From Panorpa germanica (Eukaryota > Arthropoda > Insecta > Mecoptera > Panorpidae): a DNA stretch of 64,000 bases. Within the stretch, counting starts at the first letter, position 1. Every line of letters begins with the position of its first letter. This document shows, in pieces, positions 23,400 through 33,176 of the stretch. The stretch covers positions 7,874,001-7,938,000 of the forward strand of contig OY783205.1 in the NCBI GenBank assembly GCA_963678705.1, read 5' to 3'. The notes under the pieces are model-generated. The model saw nothing but the letters and a program-made list of their open reading frames with translations, was not told the DNA's origin and ran no database searches. A program made the translations under genes and the position numbers.

Positions 23400-23985
23400 T
23401 TAGTGCTATGTGTAGTGAATTATCTTCTATTGGTCTCCCGGATGTTGTTCTTACATTTTGTTTAGTCTTCCTGTTTTTTTTTAGCAAAACATTTTAAACT
23501 ATCGAATAGCTATCATAGCTATAAAGAAGAAATTCTCCAGTATTATTATCTCTTTTAAAGAAGTTGTCTTGCAGACCTACATTTTAAAAGAAAATTATGT
23601 TAAAATAAATAATTAATTTTTTCATTTGTTGCATAATGGTGAAACATATTTTTTCGATTTCCAGTAGGGGAATCAAACGTGGTTAACTTTTGTCTTTTTC
23701 CTCATTTATATTTTCCGTTGTTAAATATATTCCAGCAAATACTCCACAACTATTTTTAATATTTATAAAGAGTATTACAACTATGCTGTCGCTTATCTTG
23801 TAGTTAATATACAGTTAATAACAGTTTTTTTCAGTTCTAGTCCACTGAATATTTCTAAAACTCTATTTTCTACCTTACATCTGGTGCAACAGCGGCGTTA
23901 CAGGGTCTGGTCTTACGACTTGTTTCTCTTTCGTTTGATCAGATCTTGTCTAGTATTAAACAGCTTCGGATCAACAAAATTTATT
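23400..23985. other. Non-coding stretch
   Basis: AT-rich; beyond the first few bases (5' edge of Helentron copy 2) nothing is recognised. Confidence 0.5.
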
Positions 23986-24545
23986 GAATGGTTAACAGTT
24001 AAATGTTGTTATCCTTCCGACTTTCTCTTTGAATACCACCACATATCCATTTTTTATCAATAATACATCCACCATTAATTTACGGCGGCTTATTTTTAGC
24101 CTCTTTAATTTTTACAATGTTCTCACTCCACCCAATTTTGGAGAATAATCCTTCATGTATTTTGCGTACAGTTCTCTGGAATAAGAGAAACCAGTCGAAA
24201 ACCGTACCACTGGATACATTTAAATTTTTCATAATTAACCGTTTCTAGGTGCTGCAACAAACCATAAATAGGCAACGATGATTGCAATTTTTTCAATAGG
24301 ATAAGAAAAAGAACCAGTTTTCCATCCGCTGGTTTTTCGAAATACTGACGGTATTTCCTTTTACACCTAATCGTTAATGTTTGCCTGTGAAGCTGACAGG
24401 CCGTGTTACATTGAGGTTAATGCACACTATTTTTAAGAATATTATGTTTTACGAAAATTCTATCATTTCACTACGCTTATCTGCAAGCTGCAGTGCCTCG
24501 AGAAATGTGAATTCACAGCTTTTGCAGGAGTCCATTTTTTTCAAT
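23985..24545 (-). pseudogene. Merlin-like (IS1016-type) transposase relic
   Basis: Broken minus-strand frames recall Merlin transposases in order: MDSCKSCEFTFLEALQLADKR at the start (about 24540), KTGSFSYPIEKIAIIVAYLWF near 24280, VSSGTVFDWFLLFQRTVRKI near 24200, and INGGCIIDKKWICGGIQRES near 24050. The last resembles the region around the second catalytic residue. At least three frameshifts or stops are needed to join them. Assignment rests on pattern recognition only. Confidence 0.5.
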
Positions 24546-25081
24546 GTTGATGTGCACGCTTCTGCTAAAAGAACATTATTAATGCTTCTAATAGATAATA
24601 CACCCATTCTATTCATATTGGTTTATATATAGCCCTTCCATGGGATCATTGTCTTGACGACACCAATAGAAAGAAAGAATTTCGCTTTAAATGCTTTACA
24701 ATATCTTTAATATAAGGCCTAATAAATTTCTTATCAGTCATTTCAAAGCATCTTCAGGACCGGGGTCCTCAGAAGGTCGTAAAGTATAAAAAAAAGCATC
24801 TTCACAATGGTTGTACGTGCTCGATTTCCCTACTCGTAAATTTTTGTAAAATTTTCAGGAATAGTACTTTTGAGTAAATCGAGAGATTTTTACGCAAAAA
24901 AGAAAAGTTTACGTTTCGATTAGACAAAAGAATAGCGCCCCAGTTAGGAATTCGAGCACTTTTTTAATTTTTTCTGGATTGTCTAAAAGTATGTTATATA
25001 GTTGACCACTGATGCTGTGTTTTGTTCGTTTGGTTTGATGTTCGAGGCAGGTTACTAGAAGAAGATCGACTGTATGGACTG
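24546..25081. other. Non-coding stretch
   Basis: No domain-bearing frame, terminal repeat or RNA gene recognised. Confidence 0.5.
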
Positions 25082-25084
25082 TTA

Positions 25085-25395
25085 GGCCTGTCTCAGTGTG
25101 GCACCGTATTTAGGCGAATTTCTGCCGGACGTATTCGGGCTACTACGCTTTACCTATCCGAACCATGTAAATGTAATGAGGTCGCTCTGGAGCTCTCAGA
25201 CTGCACGCTACAAAGCAGTCCGAATACGGGCGGCACTACCTCGCACAGTAGAGCCGTATAAAGGCGAAATTTATCCAAGCGTTAGCACTACTACAACGAT
25301 ATCCTATCCGAACCTTTGTAAATGCAAATAGCCGCCTCAGACTGGTGGGGATACCTAACATCGCTTGTTATTACGCTGCAATACGGCGACATTGC
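25085..25395. mobile_element. Truncated second copy of the Harbinger-type MITE
   Basis: It starts GGCCTGTCTCAGTGTGG after TTA (25082-25084). It runs as the reverse complement of the right half of the MITE at 22710-23363, including the CGGACGTATTCGGGCTAC block. The match fades after about 25395; the second terminus is missing. Confidence 0.8.
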
Positions 25396-25934
25396 TTGTA
25401 TGAACATTAATAATAATTTAATAATTTAAGTTTTGGCCATCTATTTCAACGGATTGTATGATATCAAGTGCATCAACCTTTAAACAACTTTTAAGTAAAT
25501 GAAGCTTTTTCTGATTTTATAAATTAACTTGACTGGTGTATCAAGGTTATATAATTTAATTTAAGGCATTCCAACTTGTAATATCACCGTAGAATTAGGT
25601 ATCGAGATACGAGCTAATTCAATATCGTTATTAGTATGATTGCATTTACTACGAACTCAATATCTAAATATTTGTTGTATAGATCAGCACGTATATCTAT
25701 CTTCTATTCTTTTTATTTCAGAAGCATTATCAATACTTAGCTTCTGTATTGAAGTGCAAATTTCTTCAAATTCATCATAAAGACGAAAACATATATTTTA
25801 ACAATTAATTTAGTATGAATAGTAGATTGAAAGGAAGGAGAGGTTTTCTGAATACTGTCATGGTGATAATAAATATGATTGAATATTTAATTAAAACAGT
25901 AAACAAATTATTTATATACTTAAGTAATCAACTT
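25396..25934. other. Non-coding stretch
   Basis: AT-rich sequence. A short coding-like minus-strand frame near 25690-25790 was not recognised. Confidence 0.45.
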
Positions 25935-26185
25935 TGAGAAATTGAGGTATAAATGAATGAAATATATACGAAATGTTTAGATATAATTGAATTAAATATA
26001 CACCTATAAAATCAACTTGGTGGGGTTGAGGTATAAGTGAATGGAATATATACCAATGAAACCAACTTTGTGAGGTTGAGGTATAAATGAATTAAATATA
26101 TACCTATGAAATCAACTTTGTGAGGTTGAGGTATAAATCAATTAAATATATACCTATAACACCAACTTTCTGGGATTGAGGTATG
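25935..26185. repeat. 50-bp minisatellite
   Basis: The motif TTGAGGTATAAATGAATTAAATATATACC recurs with anchors at 26026, 26076, 26126 and 26176, exactly 50 bases apart. A diverged unit lies at 25942. Confidence 0.85.
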
Positions 26186-26369
26186 GTATCGACGTTTCTA
26201 TGAAAACGAATGTAACATATAATATTGAAAGTAATTATAATCACGATACAAATATGGTTAGTAATTATTTATCGGCTACATCAAAACTAGGTCTTCATTG
26301 CAATATTATTGTGTTCCAGATAATCAACGCACAGCAATATTGTTTAATATGCGAACTATAAATGAATCG

Positions 26370-27000
26370 TCCTTCCCGCTTCTCCTGTAAAAGCTACAGG
26401 TATAGGTGTTAATCCCATTCCACGTACGACGTGTAATAAAGTAGTAATGCTTTGCCAGAACCACTAGATCCATAAATAAAGAAGCTCTTCATTATCGTTG
26501 TTTATGTAAAGCATTATTTCATCAAACATGTTTTAAGATGCAAATTTCATTGATTACTAAATTAACCGCTTGGTCAAACTCCTTTGCTTGGTTAAATGTT
26601 TCCCTAACTAAAACTAAATTTACATTTTAATATTCCAGCAATCCAAAATCCGTATAATTGAAATTGTGTAATTTTAAAATTTGTTGATATCATTGATAGC
26701 TAACTGTTCGGCAGTTTCTTGATTATAAGTTAACTATAATCTATAAACTATAAGTTATTCTCGCATAAACTAACTTTATGATTATCCCATAATAAATAAG
26801 GATCGCAGGGTTCGTAAAAGCAAATAGTTGTCGTAACAGTTTTTTTTCATTTTACAAATCGAAGCATCATCTAAACAACGATCCCATATTGAGTAACATC
26901 ACTCAATAAACTTAAGTGTTTGTTCTTTCGTGGAAAGTGGAATATTCGATTCCATTGAGAGTTCGCAAGTCTTTGAAACATATAAGAACACAAAAATATT
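26370..27000 (-). pseudogene. Helentron helicase fragment (copy 3)
   Basis: The stretch is collinear with 34370-34995 of the main copy, covering the Walker A neighbourhood and the region before the helicase (the IEYSTF and FKDLRTLNG equivalents). Indels and stops break every frame. Both ends are abrupt. Confidence 0.75.
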
Positions 27001-27079
27001 AACATACACCTCTTGACATTATTAATGAGATGATATTTGTATGGAATTTTTTTTTTTTTTAATAACACATAAAATTTGA

Positions 27080-28074
27080 AAACATAATTATTTTAGATTC
27101 CAGGATTATTCCTTTCCCTAAGTAATTGTTTTAATAATTCATTTCTTTTCTGTTGAATTTGGGTGGATACTATTATACCTTCCGAAATGACTTCCAAAAT
27201 TTTTATTTGTTTTTTTGAAGTTCCATTTGTTCTTCTTTAAGTTAAGTTTTTTTACCAAATTTTTTTGTTTTGTTCCCGATGTACCTAGTAAATTATCATC
27301 TAGTGTGTCGGGGAATCGGAAACCAAATGATTTGTGGATGTCCTCGTCGATGGCCCTATTATATCGAAATTAGTTGCAGTAGGATGGGTAACTGGTAATT
27401 GAAATGACGAAATAGTACGCCCAAGGTTGACCGTACAGTCACTTTCGAATATATTTTCAAACATGTCAAAATGCTCCCAATTTACACGTCCTTTACCTGT
27501 GGAGGATTTCTTATTATTATCTATTATAGTTGTGTATGTTTTCTTTAGGTTTCTAAATTTCCTGTCCAGAATACCATCAGTGATGTTTTTGTAACCTTCT
27601 TTCTCAATAATTTTGCCAATTACTGCCCACAAATTTAATTTTTTTAATTTTGGGTCTCTGAATTTTGCATTCATAACCATATAAGAAGTGACTAATAATT
27701 TCGTTTTCATAGAATTCCACGTAAAACTTTCCGTTTTTGCAAATAAAAATAACTCTTAGTCGCAAAATATTAAAACTCATATTCGCTTTGAAATATATCG
27801 CAATCTAACCTTGTGGAATGATTTCTGCCTGTGGAGTACTTACTTCATCCTCAACATCAGGATTAGATATTTCTAAGGAATTTATGTGTTATTCGAAGTA
27901 ACCTTTCAAATATTCTGGATCTATTTGAAGCAGTGCCATTAGTAATTTAAAAAATTCATTCATATCATGTTATTGCTACTTGCCATTATGTAATTTTACA
28001 TGCACATCATGTGTGTCTGCTACAATGTATTCAACAGCATCCTTTATATAATTCGCAGAATATACTTCGTTCAT
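27080..28074 (-). pseudogene. Myb/SANT-like DNA-binding protein gene (relic)
   Basis: ATG at 28074 opens MNEVYSANYIKDAVEYIVADTHDVHV. After probable introns, 27735-27300 encodes the Myb/SANT trihelix-like domain, with KLLVTSY, FRDPKLKKLNLWAVIGKII, LDRKFRNLKKTY, DNNKKSSTGKGRVNWEHFDMF. A C-terminal coiled coil (LEVISEGIIVSTQIQQKRNELLKQLL) lies at 27100-27180 in a shifted frame. Proteins of this kind occur as Harbinger partners and as free insect gene families. In-frame stops (near 27890) and shifts indicate a pseudogene. An inverted-repeat cluster lies about 100 bp upstream of the ATG. Confidence 0.65.
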
Positions 28075-28169
28075 TTTTAAACAAACAAGTTTGAAATTAA
28101 ACCCCGGGTTAAGGTGTACTTACGGATCAGTACAGTAGCGACAATTTGTTTTGATGGAAAAAATGGCGA

Positions 28170-28267
28170 CCGCTCACCCAACATGTTTAGTGAGCGGACG
28201 TCTTTAGCGCGTTCGAGCGCTACATTTACTCAACAATTGTACAACTGTTGAGTGTCCAGAACGCGCT
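28170..28267. promoter_or_regulatory. Cluster of three perfect inverted repeats
   Basis: CCGCTCAC (28170-28177) pairs with GTGAGCGG (28190-28197). AGCGCGTTC (28206-28214) pairs with GAACGCGCT (28259-28267). Inside the latter, ACTCAACA (28228-28235) pairs with TGTTGAGT (28246-28253). The block is GC-rich for this window. It may be binding sites, a cruciform, or a terminus of a lost transposon. Confidence 0.6.
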
Positions 28268-28304
28268 CAATATCTGATCAAATCAAATCAAAATAAATCA
28301 AATG

Positions 28305-29770
28305 CAAGTTAACTGTTATAGTTTTTGATGTTATTCATGAAATAGGCAAAAAGAAGATGCATATTACTCATTAGTTCTATTAAGGGCTCTAAAAAGTGTT
28401 AAAAGGTTTCGGAATTGAAACTTTGCCAATTGACTTTCCATCTCTTTCACAATCAATTTGACTTTTAATACATCTTGAATGAGAATCAAATACTGCAAAT
28501 AAATTAGATATAAAAATGACAAAGGTCTGATCACTGTAAATAATCCATTTTTATTTTTATATAAGTATGACTCTAAAAAGGAGTTGTTAACCCTCTTATT
28601 TGCAGAAGAAGCTATATATATTATAAAATAAAATTTAAAGTATTACCTAAAATATTATTTTAAATAGGAATAAAGGATAAAAAGGAAATTGCAACTTTGA
28701 TCAATAATTCATATTAATATAAATATTTGTATAGATAAATATACTTAGCCTCTTAGAGGAATAAAGTTTCTAGGATATTGCAATTAATAGTTATATATTA
28801 TAAAAATGTGTAATCAATCGAGAAATGCAATCTTCTAAAATGAAAAAATCAATACGATAATGTATAACAAAGATAAATAACTGTTTGGCGTTTCTCTTTA
28901 AAATTTCTTCTTGTCTATTAAAGCTTGTTTTTTCAAGCGAATTTGCTTTAATTCATTAGTTCTCCTAATCAATTTCTTCATGAAAACAGTTTCTACTTTT
29001 TGTAGCCTCTCCTCCTTCTCATTTGGTGTTTCACTTTTAATTTTTTTTGAAATTGTTGCTGCCCGAATATGCACAAAACTAAACGCAAATAAAAACTTTC
29101 CCCTTCCTCAGGGCTAACACTATAAGGCCGAGCATTTATTTTAGAACCAGATCGTTTCCGCTGTGTCCGACATGTCTCTGTGACGAAATTTTCAGAAATT
29201 TCGGTGCAAAAATATTTTCTAGAATCTACTGAATGTAAATCATGCAATATGGTTTAATATTGCTAATTCTTCTTCACCAGGTGTGAAAAGTAAGTTTTGA
29301 TGATTTACCTTATGCACTGCTAAACAATAGATAGATTAAGTTTTAAATTGCATATGGAATGCAAATATGCACCATATGGCTTCTGGTGGACTAACGTAAC
29401 GTGCATCCAAATAAAAAGAAACTTCGTACTAATTTCGTTGGGTTTGTTCTTCCGTAGACATTTTAACATTTGCACAATCATGTTTATTGCCACATTTATA
29501 TGGCAATTTAATTTATACGATAAATATTTATTGTATGGAACTATCCAGCGGTTATCAACAGCGTATTTAAATTTACCGCTCTTTCAAAAAATGTAATTTT
29601 AGAATTGTTATCGCGACTCTTATATAATGGATGCCGTTAACATTATTTATTGTTTCTGCTTCAAATTCTTTCTGAAAACGCTTAGTACATTCGAAATTTT
29701 TCATACATGGCGATTTAGGATTGACTGTTCCACAGGGCCCACGTACGTTACTAGTTATTTTTAATAACAC
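28305..29770 (-). pseudogene. Rearranged Helentron debris (copy 4 mosaic)
   Basis: The pieces match the main copy out of order. 28305-28425 equals the start of the Rep part (37070-37185). 28430-28600 equals the first peptidase domain (39430-39600). 28615-28880 equals the 5' leader (40020-40341). 28900-29040 equals the basic repeats. 29050-29110 equals the YSVSPEEGE region of Rep. 29573-29770 equals the GPCG...CTKRF region. Adjacent pieces probably come from more than one insertion. Confidence 0.7.
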
Positions 29771-29781
29771 TATAAGTCTGA

Positions 29782-29900
29782 CTAGCTTTTACCCCGTCGC
29801 AAAGCGACGTCTGTTTAATATATATTATTTGAATTTCATAAAGTAATACGTAATTTCATTTCAAATTTTTCATATTAAAATTAGAAAAGCACTGTCGCTA
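29782..29900 (-). mobile_element. 3' end of a non-autonomous Helitron
   Basis: Minus-strand 3' end is CTAG at 29782-29785, followed by T, preceded by GGGGTAAAAG and the hairpin CGTCGC (29795-29800)/GCGACG (29804-29809). The same end occurs at 43459, 49310 and 49898. Similarity continues for about 100 bp; the 5' end was not found. Confidence 0.72.
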
Positions 29901-31600
29901 TTTTTTAGATATCATACTCGTACATGAAATAAATAAATATTTTAAAATGAAAATGTTGTATTTCATCTTATATGATCTACTACTTTAAAATTGCTTATTG
30001 GAACAAATATTCTACAGGATTTACTTATTATATCATATCAAAAAAAATTAAAATTCTAGTTTTATAATAATTTTTAAATGTTTCATAATTAAATTTAAAT
30101 ATTTCTGTTAAATATATTAAATATAGATTTATATATATCGTCTTCATTTTGCGTACACTTTAATATACATAATTATAATTATTTCTTCATTGACCAGTAA
30201 ACAGTATTCTTTGTATTTTTCATGTTGTTATCATTTTTGTTGTTTCTTCATAAACGTATAGCTATTAACGCACTGTCGTTTCAGATTGTGATGCCTTAAT
30301 CGGTGTGGATATAACATCTTCTGTGATAGTAGGACAGTAGTCTTCTGTGATGTTGGCGGTTATTATCTCATTACTATTCCAGGTTTAGCATTTAAATAGT
30401 AGCACTTTATTATTCCCCTCCTAAAAAAGCATTCTTAATAAATAAATAAATAAAATATACTGAATGCAAAATTATGCACTTACAGTTTGTACATGTGATG
30501 AACAGCACTAATATCTGCTTCATTGAATTGTTTATCAGAATAATAGATAATGAATTTCCCATAAGCCGGGTCTTTGTTGTATTTTATAAATATACACGAT
30601 CAGCTAAAATCTTCTTATTGCCACGGCCCTTTTTTCGCTCTGTAAATTACAATAACATTAATTTACATCGTACTTGCATGATCGTCTTAAACAACATGAA
30701 GAATATATTGTATTTATTTTTAATAAAAGGATAATATAGAATAGTAATAATATTTGTAGTAGTTATTTCACAAAAATTAAACACAAAAATAATGTTTTGC
30801 AACATCAAAAGCATTAATTCATTTGTTTAAAAATCTATTTAAAAAGCATAATACCTGAGAATGTTATGTTATTTTAAAGAATCTCAGCATAATGATATGA
30901 TTGTATCATCATGCTGATATATATAATTGTGTCGTAAAGGTATTTTAGGTTACTTTTTAACGTATTTTAGACAAATGATTCATCCATACTGGTAGGTCTA
31001 GACACACTTTATACACTTCTTAGTTGCAAAGACCTAAAACTTAATATGTAATATATTAATATTAATATTTAATGTTAATTATTTGTAATAGCAATATTCG
31101 TATTAATAATTAATAATATGAAAGCATAATTTATAATTTAAAAAGGAAATATTCTTTTTAGTTAATTTATCTGCAAACGTTGTAATAAAAATACTGATCT
31201 GATAACAGTTATTACACATTAGACTACACTTAAAAATGCGATTAATGATTTGTAAATAAGAGTATTTTTCTAAACGTTATCAAATAAATCATGCGACAAC
31301 ACCAGCGAGCAGGTAAAGAATATGAAACAAATTTTTAAAATATATTATTCATATGATAATGTAGCATGCATGTAGTTATGTAGAAGTTATTTCAATATGA
31401 ATATGACTGAATTTTATAAATTTGAAACTTCGTTGTCGAGAGAGGAGAGGACCAACATAGGATTATAAAAAGGAAAGAATTCATAAAAGGATATGTGGTA
31501 ATCTGAAAACAAATAAAATGCCAATAACATACAATATAATATATATAACACTTACATCTAAAAGTAAATAATAAAGTAATAATAAGTACTTAAATAATAA
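29901..31600. other. AT-rich non-coding stretch
   Basis: No gene, RNA or transposon terminus recognised. A 20-base stretch GGTAATCTGAAAACAAATAA near 31496 recurs in direct orientation near 40519, on the other side of the main Helentron. Confidence 0.5.
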
Positions 31601-33110
31601 ATTTCAATTATACCTATCAAAAAGCAATTAAATGATAATCTCACTCTCCCGACCAGAGTATTTGTTTAACAAATGACTGCTAAAAGAAAAATACGGAAAG
31701 AGAATTTAAAATTTAAGAACACTACTATTTGGTTTGAAAACAATGAAATATAACACTATTACATTTAAAACACGAAAAGCAGGTAAAATGGCAAAGAGTA
31801 CATCACTTCGTACGCACGATATAATATATATAACACTTTCATCTAAGGGTAAATAATAAAATAAAAATGAGAACTCAAATAATAAATCTCAATTATATCT
31901 ATCTAAAAGCAATTAAATGATAATCTCACTCTCCCGACCAGAGTATTTGTTTAACAAATGAAAGCCAATAGAAAAATACGTAAAAAGAATCTAAAATTTA
32001 AGAGTAAATAATAAAATAATAATAAGAACTTAAATAATAAATCTCAATTATACCTATCTAAAAGCAATCAAATGATAATCTCACTCTCCAGACCAGAGTA
32101 TTTGTTTAACAAATGAAAGCCAATAGAAAAATACGTAAAGAGAATCTAAAATTTAAGAGTAAATAATAAAATAATAATAAGAACTTAAATAATAAATCTC
32201 AATTATACCTATCTAAAAGCAATCAAATGATAATCTCACTCTCCCGACCAGAGTATTTGTTTAACAAATAAAAGCCAATAGAAAAATACGTAAAGAGAAT
32301 CTAAAACTTAAGAGTAAATAATAAAATAATAATAAGAACTTAAATAATAAATCTCAATTATACCTATCTAAAAGCAATCAAATGATAATCTCACTCTCCA
32401 GACCAGAGTATTTGTTTAACAAATGAAAGCCAATAGAAAAATACGTAAAGAGAATCTAAAATTTAAGAGTAAATAATAAAATAATAATAAGAACTTAAAT
32501 AATAAATCTCAATTATACCTATCTAAAAGCAATCAAATGATAATCTCACTCTCCAGACCAGAGTATTTGTTTAACAAATGAAAGCCAATAGAAAAATACG
32601 TAAAGAGAATCTAAAATTTAAGAGTAAATAATAAAATAATAATAAGAACTTAAATAATAAATCTCAATTATACCTATCTAAAAGCAATCAAATGATAATC
32701 TAACTCTCCCGACCAGAGTATTTGTTTAACAAATAAAAGCCAATAAAAAAATACGTAAAGAGAATCTAAAATTTAAAGCACTATTTGGGTTAAAAATGAT
32801 AAAATAAAACATCATCACTTATAAAACACGGAAAACAGGTGAAATCGCAAAGAGTAAATAATTTCGAACCGGAAAGACGATGGAAGGTTTTTAAGGTTAA
32901 TAGTTTAATTATGTAAAAATTAATGTGAACTATATAATAAAAAAATAATGATAACTTAAAAAATAAATCTCAATTATATCTATCTAGAAGCAATTAAATG
33001 ATAATCTCACTCTCCCGATCAGAGTATTTGTTTAACAAATGACTGCTAAAAGAAAAATACGTAAAGAGAATCTAAAATTTAAGGAGACTATTATTTGACT
33101 TGAACATGAT
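31600..33110. repeat. 155-bp tandem array with longer outer units
   Basis: The anchor GAGTATTTGTTTAACAAAT occurs at 31941, 32096, 32251, 32406, 32561 and 32716, exactly 155 bases apart. Outer anchors at 31656 and 33022 are spaced 285 and 306 bases, because those units carry an extra segment (AAACACG, GCAAAGAGTA). Each unit has a TTTGTT-T-AACAAA palindrome and ACTCT/AGAGT arms. The array lies directly 3' of the Helentron Rep/helicase. Tandem repeats of about 150 bp near one end are known from DINE-1/Helentron elements, so it is probably part of the element. Confidence 0.85.
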
Positions 33111-33176
33111 GAATTATAATATTATTACTTATAAAACTCGAATAGCAGATGAAATAGCAAAAGGTATTGGAGGTAT

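Larger units (their letters stand above)
20820..23400 (-). pseudogene. Decayed Helentron-like copy 2: tandem peptidase-like region
   Basis: From 23400 leftwards the minus strand matches the main copy at 33-40 kb. A first peptidase-like domain follows IVRGSFSQFDKRF, with a QC motif near 22600 and FDSHSRG near 22240. A second domain lies at 21770-21540, with LNILTGDFLEKY and FDSHSRG. An acidic/Ser-rich linker and a VSKRLLKKAKK tail follow. Nearly all basic repeats are lost; the copy ends in the start of the Rep Cys-rich region (FKNEKPTDGKFSLCC). Stops and frameshifts are frequent. A MITE interrupts it at 22710-23363. The shared domain order supports the architecture of the main copy. Confidence 0.78.

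Noticed and set aside
31600-33110. Possible CRISPR-like array
   Set aside because: The units are long, directly abutting and nearly identical throughout, with no short repeat/unique spacer pattern, in a eukaryotic transposon context. It is a tandem satellite-type array.
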